Source: Lingula anatina (Eukaryota > Brachiopoda > Lingulata > Lingulida > Lingulidae). From it: a DNA stretch of 64,000 bases. The stretch lies in the NCBI RefSeq assembly GCF_001039355.2, contig NW_019775565.1, positions 128,689-192,688 on the forward strand. Reading direction: 5' to 3'. Made by a program: the position numbers and the translations under genes. Positions within the stretch are counted from its first letter, which is position 1; each line of letters starts with the position of its first letter. The notes beneath the pieces were generated by a model that worked only from the letters and a program-made list of their open reading frames with translations, did not search any database and was not told where the DNA came from. Of the stretch, positions 10,829 through 22,625 are shown one piece after another.

Positions 10829-11021
10829 GTTAGAGCGCATTCGGAACAGCGGTCTAACAGATCCGCGGATCAAATATGGCGACCCACTAAAAAGCTTGCC
10901 GCTTAATTACGGATTTTACACTGAATAGATTCCCCGTGGGGATTACACAACAAACATTCAAGTGGGTCGGCCATATTTGATCCACGGATCTGTTAGTCCG
11001 CTGTTCTGAATGCGCTCTAAC
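10829..11021. mobile_element. MITE with about 59-bp TIRs
   Basis: The left arm GTTAGAGCGCATTC... (10829-10887) and the right arm (10963-11021) are inverted copies with few mismatches, around a spacer of about 75 bp. No ORF. A target-site duplication is not evident. Confidence 0.7.
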
Positions 11022-11155
11022 AGGTAGTCCGTGTTTTTGTTTTATTATTTGTTATGATGATGGCTTTTAGCATACTGATTTGCTGTACGTTTATATACAT
11101 TGTTGTATTACTCATAGTTGGTGCACATTTTCACCCATATGACCAGACCGTTACG

Positions 11156-11156
<1 letters not shown>

Positions 11157-11196
<40 letters not shown>
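11157..11196 (+). repeat. (ATA)n microsatellite running into a gap
   Basis: About 13 ATA units directly border the N run, probably the cause of the assembly break. Confidence 0.85.
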
Positions 11197-11688
11197 NNNN
11201 NNNNNNNNNNNNNNNNNNNNNNNNNNNNNNNNNNNNNNNNNNNNNNNNNNNNNNNNNNNNNNNNNNNNNNNNNNNNNNNNNNNNNNNNNNNNNNNNNNNN
11301 NNNNNNNNNNNNNNNNNNNNNNNNNNNNNNNNNNNNNNNNNNNNNNNNNNNNNNNNNNNNNNNNNNNNNNNNNNNNNNNNNNNNNNNNNNNNNNNNNNNN
11401 NNNNNNNNNNNNNNNNNNNNNNNNNNNNNNNNNNNNNNNNNNNNNNNNNNNNNNNNNNNNNNNNNNNNNNNNNNNNNNNNNNNNNNNNNNNNNNNNNNNN
11501 NNNNNNNNNNNNNNNNNNNNNNNNNNNNNNNNNNNNNNNNNNNNNNNNNNNNNNNNNNNNNNNNNNNNNNNNNNNNNNNNNNNNNNNNNNNNNNNNNNNN
11601 NNNNNNNNNNNNNNNNNNNNNNNNNNNNNNNNNNNNNNNNNNNNNNNNNNNNNNNNNNNNNNNNNNNNNNNNNNNNNNNNNNNNNNNN
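11197..11688. other. Assembly gap (492 N)
   Basis: An uninterrupted N run. Trinucleotide repeats lie on its left and minisatellite on its right, so the missing DNA is probably repeat. Confidence 0.99.
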
Positions 11689-12048
11689 GTTGGGCATATA
11701 TGTATATAGTAGAAGTATTTCATCTTTGTATAACGTATTTTAAGTGTGTTGGGCATATATGTATATAGTAGAAGTATTTCACTTTTGTATAACGTATTTT
11801 AAGTGTGTTGGGCATATATGTATATAGTAGAAGTATTTCAACTTTGTATAACGTATTTTAAGTGTGTTGGGCATATATGTATATAGTAGAAGTATTTCAT
11901 CTTTGTATAACGTATTTTTAGTGTGCTGGGCATATATGTATATAGTAGAAGTATTTCAGCTTTGTTTAACGTATTTTAAGTGTGTTGGGCATATATGTAT
12001 ATAGTAGAAGTATTTCAACTTTGTATAACGTATTTTAAGTGTGTTGGG
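11689..12048 (+). repeat. 59-bp minisatellite
   Basis: About six near-identical units of about 59 bp (GTTGGGCATATATGTATATA, then GTAGAAGTATTTCA...). A related unit at 10085-10135, left of the gap, shows the array once ran across it, with a MITE and microsatellites inserted. It lies 1.7 kb downstream of copy A. Confidence 0.85.
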
Positions 12049-12299
12049 CTTACTTTGGATCTGATTGATCGTGGATTTATTGCAGAATATTTGGTGTTTG
12101 AGATTGACACATTTCCGTCTTTTCAGAAAGTTTTGTCGCTCTTACTTCCAGAATACAATTAACTCACGCATCAACGAATTGAGTCATCTGTTTTTCGCTA
12201 GTAAGAAAATATTAATGTGGACAAGTCTTAGAATCTATTGAGCCGAACTCGTCATTATCTGCAAGTGAATTCGCTGAATTTTAGGAAGGGATTTTGACG

Positions 12300-12853
12300 G
12301 AGACAGTGGTGACCTTTCGATAGGACAAGTTCACATATGGTTCACATAGTATGAGTTAAAAAATTTTTGTGGTACAAGACAGGGTAATATTTTATCTTCA
12401 ATTCTTTTTAACATATATATGTTGACGGCTTGCTAAAGCCTTGGTTCCAACACGCTGCTACGTGTGGTCTACGGAAAAAAATGTGGAAAACGTGGGAGTT
12501 CGTGCGATTTGTGGAGGACGCAAACAGCACGTAGTAACTTTTCGACATGATCAACAGCTGCTACATGCGATCTAGCTACGTCCTAGCCGGAACCTAGGAA
12601 CCTAAAAACCGTGCGTCCAAAACGTAGTTGGGACCTAGGCTTAAGGGAATTATCCGCTATAAACGCTGGAGTTTCATTCGGAAAGAACACGTTTAATAAT
12701 ATCACTTGTGCGGATGACATAACAATATTCTCCACTGCTATGCCTGGGCTCCAGCTGTTAATAACTCGTCATGACTTTTCCCTGTGTTGGAGATTGAAAT
12801 TCAGCCTTAAAGACTCTAAATATAAGCTAGTTGGAAAAGCCTTATTGAAATAA
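12300..12853 (+). pseudogene. LINE reverse transcriptase fragment interrupted by a MITE
   Basis: Two blocks of RT are visible: GTRQGNILSSILFNIY at about 12371-12418, and CADDITIF at 12710-12735, the catalytic ADD box. They are separated by a 205-bp MITE (12437-12641). When the MITE and one TAA are set aside, the RT frame resumes with LLRELSAINAGV, apart from a nearby indel. The fragment ends at a stop at 12853. No endonuclease is seen. Confidence 0.65.
12437..12641. mobile_element. MITE with AGCCTxGGTxCCAAC ends inserted in the LINE
   Basis: Ends AGCCTTGGTTCCAAC and GTTGGGACCTAGGCT are flanked by TAA on both sides (12434-12436, 12642-12644). The right half is a reverse-complement relative of 33667-33780, and the end sequence resembles the TIRs of the elements at 40461 and 42033. 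The TAA duplication fits a Harbinger-like mover. Confidence 0.7.
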
Positions 12854-13650
12854 CACCCAACCTGGTTTTTAGGACAGAATCCCATGGAAAATGCAGATTC
12901 TTTAGTTATTTAAGTTGTGACATTAAATAAAGAGTGTATTGCTGATGATCTGAAAATAGGGCATTGTATAAAGTTAATATTACAGGTGTCAATTTTCCAG
13001 GTTTAGATACAAAGCCGAAGGCCTACTTGTGGCACTCTACTGTAGCTTTAGTGATGTTTTGTGGTTTTAATGCCTTATGCACTACGTCCAAGCATTTAAA
13101 GATTATCGTTTTTGAGCCTTAGCTCTTGAATTCATACCTCACATATTTTAAATGTTTTAGATATTTATAAATGGAGCCATAGCGTCATTTCATCAACTGT
13201 ATCGCTACTAATACGAGTTTTAGCCCACGACACTCCTTACCGCAATTTTATACGTGGTCAGTTGGCAAGGTCTATTCTTACAGGGTTTACCCGTCAAGAA
13301 ACACTAATTGATCTGCTTTTTTTTACTTTATATGTAAACCTTATTAGGTCTTTATACTCCACTCGTACTCTATAGACACTCTGTCCTCAGGTCTAACAAA
13401 CACTATCAGGACACATTTACATGCAGGTGCATTTGAATTTAGCATGGTTCAACTTTTAACCAAAGCTACTTTAAATTTTATTCAATTTAATACTCCTTTG
13501 TCGTATATTTTAACCTGAGCACATTGTAGAAAGATTTTATTACTTATATTAAAACGTTTTTATTTTGTGACCTTACTATGGGGATTTTGTGTGCGATTTT
13601 ATGTATGTATTCTTTTATGTCTTTCACTCTGATGTGGGTATAAATAAAAG
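12854..13650. other. Decayed non-coding stretch
   Basis: It probably includes the worn 3' part of the LINE. No reliable coding signal is seen. Confidence 0.35.
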
Positions 13651-13654
13651 ATAA

Positions 13655-13905
13655 ATACTGGTATAATCTCAAATTGTGAGTTATACAAATGACCTGTGCA
13701 AGATTTTGTTCGAGGTGTAAATGGAAAGTGGATCACGTGACTACATTTGTCCTACATCCGTTCTAAATGATATCTATTTCTACAGCTTCACTTCTTCACA
13801 CCGGCTTATTACAGATATTGGAAACATTAAAGTTGGTTGAGAGAGGTTTCAAGGATGATATCAATGTATTGTTTCAACATATTAGGAGATCGTGATGCTG
13901 TGGAG
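13655..13905 (+). other. Displaced 3' flank of IFI44-like copy A
   Basis: It aligns to 46960-47235 (3' of copy B) and 53555-53990 (3' of copy C); the shared core includes GTGCAAGATTTT, CACGTGACTA and CCTACATCCGTTCTAA. In B and C it starts 130-200 bp after the stop. In A it lies 3.7 kb away because repeats and a LINE intervene. Confidence 0.65.
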
Positions 13906-14490
13906 GGCACGTATCCTATCGAGACAACAGCAACACAGAAAAGAGTTATTCGGAGAACAAGCAAGTCTAATTATAAAGTAAACTTTCAATTTTCATGATG
14001 TTAAATATGCAATATTATTGGAGGTCACACTACGTTATACGCAGATATACAATTCCATGTGTGTCCAATGGACCTATGTACCTTGAATAAATGTCCTGCA
14101 GGGGATTACTATTTCATGGGTATTTATGGCCGGGGGACTACCATTTCTAGGATTTTAGGTCCAGGGGACTAACATTTCTGGGATTTTAGGTCCGGGGACA
14201 GCTGCTTACGATTCCTTTTCTCAGTTTTAAACTGGAGGGCAGGGATGAAGGGCAGGATGATAATGATGATAATTATGGTGGAGTATGGCGAAAAGTTGTA
14301 AGAAACAAGGAAGAAGTGAAAAAAAATTTTGGATACACTGCATACATCACCGCTTGGTAAGTTTGTATTAAAAGAATTCCGTTTTCACAATACCGCGTAT
14401 ACGTTGCTTTATTTGTGTGACGTAATTCCAGACATTGAAAAAAGTGTCTATAAAATGCGATGTATTAATTTCCTTGTTTTTAAATTTAAG

Positions 14491-15347
14491 GTGGTCACCT
14501 AGGACAAGATAAGACACTGGCCAAGGTTGAACAGAGATATTATTGGCCAAACATGGTAGACGACATCAGAAAATTCATTTTAAAATGTGACAAATGTCAG
14601 CGTGTCAACAAAAAGAGCAACAACGGCTCTCCACCGCTTTACCCTATTCCCGTGAACAAGCCTGAGGCGTGGAGGATGGTAATCAAGACAATTTTTCTCT
14701 TAATCGTGGTGTTCAATTGGAAAAAATAGATATTGAAAATCGTTTTTCGTTGTTATCGTCATATTGTTTTAACAGAAAACATTAAGACTTGTGGAAATTT
14801 CTTTATTTTTCAGTTATTTATGTAGTTAAACATCTACGAATTTAATGTAAAATCAGAAATAACGCATTTTTATTTTAAATTTTTGGTAGATTGGGATCGA
14901 TCTAATTGGGCCAATGCGACAAACAGAAATGGTTAATCAGTGCGTATGTACTGTTGTGTGCTACTACAACAAGATGGCCCATGCACGTGCCTTGCCCTCC
15001 AAGGAAGCGACAGGGGTAGCCAGCTTTCTTTTGGACCTTTTTTTTTACGTAAGTGTTGAATATTATAGGTGCAGTAATGAATATGTATCGACAACGATTG
15101 CTTTCAAAGTTACATGTTAAGATAACTTAATTAATTTACTTTTTTAAATAGGGTGGATTATACCCCTTCGATGACAGTAAAAAGTAACATTTCTGATGAA
15201 CATCATGTCGACGAAGTTGTTAACTGCTTTTAAAGCATCAAGACGATCATCAGTGGGATGACGTTTTGGGGGATGTAGTATTTGCTTATAATACATCAGT
15301 CCAAGCATCTACTGGGTTTTCACCCTTTTATCTCATGCTTGGGAGGT
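14491..15347 (+). pseudogene. Decayed gypsy-type integrase gene with introns (GIN1/KRBA2-like)
   Basis: Three exons are inferred: 14491-14678, 14890-15048 and about 15152-15347. The first gives the zinc-binding H2C2 region (GGHLGQDKT, YYWPNM, CDKCQ). The second joins it exactly in phase across GT/AG borders and gives the core start (IGIDLIGPM, with the first catalytic Asp, then ALPSKEATGVASFLLDLF). The third shows a degraded second-Asp region (ISDEHHVDEVVN), a stop, a frame change, then VFAYNTSVQASTGFSPF and LMLGR from the integrase C-terminal part. The catalytic Glu region is not seen. Integrases inside mobile gypsy elements normally lack introns; host genes derived from them, such as GIN1, have them. 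So this looks like a remnant of a domesticated family rather than of a transposon, but other exons and LTRs were not found. Confidence 0.65.
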
Positions 15348-15744
15348 ATGAAGGAATATGTAAATTATTATCCATAAATGTTCAATTATTTCATGTTTTA
15401 TTAAATAAATAAAATTGGGTTTTACCCACACCAGAAATGATGTAATTAATACTGAAAAATGTCGTCTTTTTATTCTAATTATGCTATTTCGGATGGATAC
15501 CACATACATACAACATTTTGATCTGAAAGTTAAAACCAAAGTTCTGCCTTCAGTTGGCATGTGGAACTATAAGATGTCATACAGCCGTTTTAAATTATCT
15601 GCTTTCTTTAAAAACATGGCAGTTATTAAGAACGTCACATCTAATGAGAAAATTGAAAAATCAATTATTAAATGCAGTTCATTATCCGGGCACCAGCTGC
15701 GTCCAGCCAAATCTGCAGTCCTCCTCAGAAGAACTATAGAAGTT

Positions 15745-17999
15745 AAATAAGAAAAAGAAACTTTATAAAAAATAAGGATTAAGCCTTCAGAGACGAATGA
15801 AAATAATTACAAAATTCAGGCGATAAAGGTTAAAGAATTAATAATTAAAACAAAAGAATCTTTCCTTAATTCCAAAATAGAGACAACAAGGGCGATGATA
15901 GCAAATCATACTGGACCGCAATGAAAAATATTCTAGGGAAAGAGCGATCGTCTTCTATTCCTATTCTCAAAAACCCGAGAAATGGAATTGTCGCGTCTAC
16001 TGATCAAGAAAAGGCTGATGAATTTTTGTCCTATTTCTCATCAATGTACCACTCGGACTCAGTAGCAAACGTTGGTGAAATTCTCTTTCATGTAAGAACT
16101 GATGCTACCCTATCTCAGATACAATGCACGAGCAGCGAAATTAAATCGATAATTGATGATTTAGATCCATCTAAAGCTAACGGCCCTGACCTACTTACCG
16201 TCAAGATGATAAAACTCTCCAAAAACTCCGTGGTGAAGCCCCTTAATATTTTGTTCAATGCAATTATCCAGTCTAATACCTTCTCCAACATCTGGAAAAT
16301 TGCCGAAATTTGCCCAATCTATAAAAATGATGATAAAAAAATCTATTTTAAACTATAGAACATTTTTTTTACTTAGCATTATATCTAAGATTTTAGAGCG
16401 AATAATATATGATAGGGTGATTAACTTTATTCTGGACAACAAACTCCTATACCCTTAACAATCCGGCTTTTTGAAGGGTAATAGCACAGAGTACCAGCTC
16501 TTGGTGATTCATAATTCAATTACGAATAACTCTATTAATGATTATGAGACCAGAGGAGTCTTTCTCGATATAGAGGCTGCATTCGACAGAGTTCCCCGTT
16601 CACTCCTTCTTTTTAAACTTAAGTCTTACGGTCTAATCGGCAAACATCATGCACTATTGTCATCGTACTTAACTAATGGAAGAGTTAAAGTACGTGTTGG
16701 TGGGAAATCGTCTAATTTATCTGAGGACGGTTACATAAATACAAGTGTACCCCAAGGTAGCATACTTGGCCCGTTACTTTTTCTCATATTTATTAATGAC
16801 CTCCCTGACGCACTCTCTACTGACTGTTTCATCTATGCGGATGATACTTCCCTCTTTATGCCCTCGCGTCGGGGTGAGGTCGATTCACACGATAGGTGAC
16901 CTACGTACCATCGAAAATTGGTCCAATAAATGGAAACTGAATTTTAAACCGGCAAAGTGCCTCGAAATTATATTCGGCAAAGAAAATAATACTAATACAT
17001 ACCCTGGATTGTATATTAACAATACCATGCTAACCAGGTCTGAGAGCCTTAAACACCTGGGACTTGATCCAAAACTAAATTTCAACGACCATATTGTTTT
17101 TGTTTGCGAAAAGGTTCAACGGGCTTTAAATGCCCTAAAACCTCTATACTGCAAAGTTAGGTCCAAACATTTAAAAGTAACATATAATGCCTTTATCCAA
17201 TCACAATTTGATTACTGTGACATCTTCTATCATAACTCACTCCAGAAGAAATTATCGAAACTATCGTCTCTTCAATACCAAGCAGGCATAATAGTACTGG
17301 GAGCCTTACCTAGCTCTTGTACCTCTTATTTTTGAACAACTAAATTGGATTTCTCTATTTGATAGAAGAAAAATGCATGCTCAAAAAATTATGTTTTCAG
17401 TTATGGCGAATATGGTTTCCTCCTATGTTTCTGATATATTCCACCCTTTTCCAATCATAACCCAAGAAAATAAAAAAATAGAATTTAAACTTCCTCCTAA
17501 ATACCCCCGTACCTCAGTTATCTATTTTCTAATGCATTCATGGGATCAACTCTCCTCCTCCACTAAATCTTTACCTTCAATCTCATCTTTCAAGAACTCC
17601 ATAAAAAATCGCCTCACTGCTGGGTCGCTTTCAACAACAACACTAAACGTGGACAGAAATCAAGAAAAAATTCTTAACAGAGCGAGGGTCGGGTGCTTAT
17701 TTAGAGCAGAATTGTTTAGGTATAATTGGACTACTATTGACACACCACACTGCACCTGCGGTGCCCTTGATACTCCTCTGCACTTCTTTTTCAGATGCCC
17801 CTCACTCAATTTAAGGTACCCTTCCCTTTACCAAAAAATAAATGAAATATTACATGAACGTAAGACCTCTTTTAAAACACTAAAAGAAAAGTTGTCACTA
17901 TTTCTCTATGGTCATGGATCTCTATCAACTACCCAAAATGAAGAGATATTTGAAACCATTGCAAATTTTCTACTCGAAAACCTTCACATTACTCAATAA
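15745..17999 (+). pseudogene. Decayed non-LTR retrotransposon ORF2 (RT and C-terminal finger)
   Basis: The order of motifs is normal: SYWTAMKNILGK linker (about 15895-15940), DLDPSKANGPDLLTVKMIK (about 16160-16215), ISKILERI after a frame change (16380), FLDIEAAFDRVPRSLL (16560-16605), SVPQGSILGPLLFLIFIND (16745-16800), the catalytic YADD (16833-16846), then LKHLG, and a C-terminal CTCGALDTPLHFFFRCPSL finger (17752-17808) before a TAA at 17997. At least three frameshifts and a stop (16456) break it. The endonuclease domain is missing, so the copy is 5' truncated, as is usual for LINEs. The motif style is CR1/Jockey-like. Confidence 0.8.
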
Positions 18000-18495
18000 G
18001 TAGTATCTTTTCTCTACTTGACCTAACTGATTTCATTTTATGAAATCATGTAATTTTCTTTGCTGTTAAAGTAATCCAAATTGTATTTAGTTGTGTTGTA
18101 TACGTAAATTTGTTACGATCCTTTTCTTCTTCCTCTTATTTGCTTTCTTTCTGTATTAAAACATTTCTGGTAACTTTTGTGTTCCAATACTGAAATCTTT
18201 GATTATATATAGGTGTATATACATATTCTGTTGCATATACGTATTCATTTGTTTTATTTATTTACTTATTTGATTTTGCATTAGCATCCAATACTTTTAG
18301 CGCTTTGCCTCCATTTCTTTCGAATAAACATTGTTAAAAAAATTCCTGAATGCATGTCGGGTGACATTTTAAAAGTTTGATTATTCCAATAGTAACTTTT
18401 ACTTGCTCTTTCCTTTAAACGAGCATCATCTCTCTTCTCTCATGGATTTTAGTTATCCAAATTAAAATGTCAGTAACGGAATTGTTTGTTGACGA
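18000..18495. other. AT-rich stretch between two retroelements
   Basis: It is probably the 3' UTR of the LINE and adjoining target DNA. No gene is seen. Confidence 0.4.
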
Positions 18496-18515
18496 AGTAA
18501 TTGTTATTATCATTA

Positions 18516-18655
18516 TATTCTTATTCGTTTCACTTAATCGCATATAAATCATTTATTGTCTAATAACTGGCAACGAAAACACCAACCACCGTTTCCCATT
18601 CAAATCATTTATTTCGTTAACCCTTGCTATGAGCTGTTGCATGCCTGTCTGCGTC
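18516..18655 (-). repeat. Split direct repeat B2
   Basis: 140 bp, the same orientation and nearly the same sequence as 19383-19522. It starts TATTCTTATTCG and ends CTGCGTC. Confidence 0.85.
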
Positions 18656-19174
18656 ACAGAATGCGTACATACCACGCATTAACTGTACTTCACCCACTCT
18701 CAAACTATAACCCTCTACCAACTTCTCTTATCCAATACATCTGCTATTTTGTTATACACATTCACATTTTAACCACATTTTATCATCTTCATTCAGTGCC
18801 CTGCTGTTCAGCGTTGGCGATCATGTCTCTCCACACATCTAGGTCTCCACCTTTTATACAATTCAATAAACCCTTTTAATGGTTGCATTCTTATCTGTAT
18901 TACCGAATGGGTACATATCACGAACGAACTGTACATCAGAAACCATCACCTTCTCAGGCTTATCACTACTACCACCTCTTTTTTGTTACCTACACCACGC
19001 TTTCACCTTTTACACTTGAAATTACCTCGTGAATACTTCAAAACGTATACCCTTTTTCAATACATCAACTTATGTCAACTGGCCCCTCTTATACCTTTTC
19101 TTATAAACATTACTTCTCTGACCTGCTTATAATTTCTTCGTATGCCATCTATACTATTTAATATATTCTTTTAT

Positions 19175-19382
19175 CACATATTTGCGATTTACTTCACCAG
19201 TCCGACGCAGACGGCTGAAACAGTCTCGAATGAAAACTACTCGTCTCGCTATTCCTTTTATACGTATGCGCAATACTCAATCTGCCCATCTCGAATTCCC
19301 CGCCCTATGAACTCATTTCCTCACCTTACTAGCTTCTCTAACACATTTACGTTGACTCGTTAAACGACAATAAATTCATTTA
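19175..19382 (-). repeat. Split direct repeat A2
   Basis: 208 bp, a near copy of 23651-23857. It directly abuts B1 at 19382/19383, as the circular-intermediate model of these elements predicts. Confidence 0.85.
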
Positions 19383-19522
19383 TATTCTTATTCGTTTCAC
19401 TTAATCGCATATAAACCATTTATTGTCTAATAACTCGCAACGAAAACACCAACCACCGTTTCCAATTCAAATCATTTATTTCGTTAACCCTTGCTATGAG
19501 CTGTTGCATGCCTATCTGCGTC
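19383..19522 (-). repeat. Split direct repeat B1
   Basis: 140 bp, matching B2 with few substitutions. It lies just 3' of the recombinase gene in the element's own orientation. Confidence 0.85.
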
Positions 19523-19724
19523 GACCACAAAGAACGGGCAATTTTATTCAATTTTAATTAAAAAAAAACGACAACCACTAATCCTTTTATTCTAAGATAT
19601 ACATGTATACTTACCACCTGAAAAAAAAATACTTACCGTAATAACAGATTGATAATGATCACGAATTATGAATCCTATTAAAATAATGTATTTTACATCT
19701 TAAAATTGTACCACATTTAGAGAT

Positions 19725-20640
19725 GCTTGACTCCTTTTGAAAAACTATTGTATGTGTCTTTTGCTTTATCTTAAATCCAACTTCCGTGCTTTTTAAACAA
19801 ATGATCTTTGACTCCAAAATTTGCTGTAGCTATCGCTCCTCTGCACGCACACTATGTAAACCAAACTTTTTTTTATCCATACCTTAAATATGTAACTTCT
19901 CTAAAATAACAGCTCTTATTCTTGTTTACGACAATTACCCATTTTTACGTAAAATGTGCTTTTTGGATTTCTTTAAATAAGTAACTGTTCTAAATATACA
20001 ATTATCTGAATTTTTGTCAATACTGCCTACTTCCAAATATCTTTTTAACATGTAGCTTTTCCGGTTTTAGCAACCTAAACAGTAGATCCGTCCCTGTAAA
20101 TGTCAGTCTTTACTTATTTCTATAAATATTTTAAAATATCCGATCTCTTAATATTGCATACTTCACTTTATCTTAACAAACCTGCAAATGATATTAAGAA
20201 TATACCAAGATCTCGTAAATCTGCTAGACTACAATTTGATTCTAATATTTTCGGAGTAACTATTTCCTTTTTTACTGTTTTCTTGCATGACATTCTCTTT
20301 GACGCTTCAACAACATTATTTATCATAATATTATCGCAAGACTTTATATTAATACCTGATATTTCATCTGCCCATTTTAAACCGTACTTAACGTCTTGAA
20401 TCGTTCCTGATTTACAATACTGTTGTATAAAACTAAACATGTTAAGTGCAATGTCATGCTTGTTAGCTGGAAAAATATTCACAATTTTCTACAAAATTCT
20501 ACAAAATTACTCGCCCATTGTTCTCTGAAATACATATGAGTATTTCCGTACAGTATTTTCTGCTCTCAAATGTTCCAACACCTGTGGTAAATTTGCAGCC
20601 AAAATCTTAAGTGATGTGTCCTGTGCCTCTCTCAACTTTG
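19725..20640 (-). pseudogene. Tyrosine recombinase of the split-repeat retrotransposon
   Basis: On the minus strand the N-terminal part reads LPQVLEHLRAENTVRKYSYV, then FPANKHDIALNMFSFIQQ, GLKWADEISGI and ADLRDLGIFLISFAGLLR, whose final Arg is the box I catalytic residue. A stop follows at once, then SEVCNIKRSDI, YRDGSTV and AKTGKATC in broken frame. Further on is FGLHSVRAGAIATANFGVKD (about 19860-19800), the His-x-x-Arg box, and KDTYNSF (about 19762-19740), with the expected nucleophilic Tyr. So R, H-x-x-R and Y are all visible, but several stops make the gene inactive. In this group the enzyme cuts and rejoins DNA to integrate the circular cDNA. Confidence 0.8.
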
Positions 20641-20934
20641 TCCATATCTCCGTTTTGAAAATCTGCAATGGAAAATGACTATTCGCAATTAATACCGAAA
20701 ATGAATTTCTATGCTACTTATCTGTTATCATCATCTATAAGCTCGATCTATTTCAGTATGGTAACTTCACCATTCCACATTCACCTTACAATTTCCCTTT
20801 TTCGCATATGTCTAATTAAAATTTTCTGTCTTCCATATAATCATTGTATTATTTGCAATTTTGAAATTTAAACACATTTAGACTATATCCTACTCGATCT
20901 CATCTCAATTCTACCTTTTAACTTCAAACTGATA

Positions 20935-21500
20935 TCAAATCTACATTCATCTAATCAAATCACATCTGGATTCATATCGAATCATATCTCAATTCGTATC
21001 GACCATATCTTGATTTGTATTGAATCACATCTCGATTTGCATCGAATCACATCTTGATTCATATCGGATCACATCTTAATTCATGTCAAATCACATCTGG
21101 ATTCATATCAAATCACATCTCGGTTCATATCGAACCACACCTCGATTCGTATCGAATCACATCTCAATTCATATTGAATCACATCTCAATTCATATTGAA
21201 TCACATCTTGATTCGTATTGAATCACATCTCGATTCATATCAAATATCTCTATTTATATCGAACCACATCTTGATTCGTATCGAATCACATCTTGATTCA
21301 CATCAAATCAAATTTTACTTCTTATCGAACCACACCTCGGTTCGTATCAAATATCTCTATTCATATCGAACCACATCTTGATTCTTATCGAATCACATCT
21401 TGATTCACATCAAATCACATTTCACTTCTTACCGAACCACACCTCGGTTCGTATCGAACCACATCTCGGTTCGCATCGAATCACATTTCGATTCGATTAT
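20935..21500. repeat. 22-bp minisatellite with internal dyad symmetry
   Basis: About 25 imperfect units resembling CACATCTCGATTCATATCGAAT. Most contain a GATTCRTATCGAATC dyad. The array lies between the RT and recombinase regions of the retrotransposon, so it probably grew there after insertion. Units abut with no spacers, so it is not a CRISPR-type array. Confidence 0.8.
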
Positions 21501-21599
21501 CAACCATATTGATCATTATCTCATTATGTCTTCTTCATAAATGATTATAATACATTTATTAAACTAGCCATTTATTATCTGTAAACCACCCGATTTTGC

Positions 21600-22625
21600 G
21601 ATTTTTAATGAATTTTGTAAATGACTGCAATGAAATAATTAACGACTTAAATTGTCTCCATATTGAGCTCTGCTTTTTCTCAATATCTGGTCACATTTTT
21701 TTAACAAATCTCAAAATTGCATCAAAACAAATAACCGCCAATTGTGTGTTCGCTTGCATCTGAAAAACCCAGTATTTTTGGTACATCATTCACGAACATG
21801 TCTCTGCGATTTAGTCTGTTTATGTCCGACAACCAAACTTTTAATTCATTTAACATATCTAACTTGTCATTCAAATCATCGAGGTCATCCCAATTTTCCT
21901 AGCCATTTATGACTTGATGCAAATTTCTAGTCATCATTCTCGTTACATCACCTATAACTATATGTAAATACATAATTTTTCTCGTAGCTCTAGCTTAACT
22001 TCGAGCAGATATTTTTGATATATTTTATATATTATATTTAGATATATCCAATAAATGAATTTTAAAATCTGCAACTATTTTGTTAATTATTGAAATAAGT
22101 GCTGTTTCCAAATCCCAATTTAACCCCAACCAGTTCGACTTTTGTGCTAATTTCTGTATACCAGAAACCAGATTGAATTGAATCGTGTCTGACTAGATTC
22201 GTAAAATTTCCACAAGTCTCTGAATTTTCTCTAAATCCCAAACCATCTACATAATAATTGTTATATGATTTGATCTCTAATGTTTCACTAAACATTTCAA
22301 AACTTTATTGAATATGTAACCTGCTGAAGAAATTCTAAAAATAAAGCATTGTATCAATATCTTATTTTGTCTAACCGTTCATACATCAAGGAAAATTGGT
22401 TGAAAGCAAAAACTGTGATTCCCTTATATATATATGTGATAATAACCATCTTTCAAATCAAACTTAAACTTGTACCTTCCCAATTTAACATATTGTAGAT
22501 CCTCGATCGCATCTTTAAATTTTACTTTCTCTTTCCAAATGTATGGATTTACGTGTCTTAAATCAAGTACTGCCGTTAGAAGTAACCCTTAACGGATTTA
22601 CCACCTTTGGGATTTCTTTCACTTC
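21600..22625 (-). pseudogene. Reverse transcriptase region of the split-repeat retrotransposon
   Basis: On the minus strand the RT motif TAVLDLRHVNPYIW lies at about 22580-22537, and KFKFDLKDGYYH at about 22468-22437, the DIRS-group form of RT motifs 1 and A. Between them is FKDAIEDLQYVKLGRYK. Downstream the sequence decays and no YxDD box could be read with confidence. Confidence 0.7.

Noticed and set aside
11118-11768. Long ORFs on both strands across 11118-11768
   Set aside because: They are made of the N run and trinucleotide repeats; no real codons support them.
20935-21500. CRISPR-like array
   Set aside because: The 22-bp units abut with no unique spacers, in a eukaryotic genome and inside a retrotransposon.
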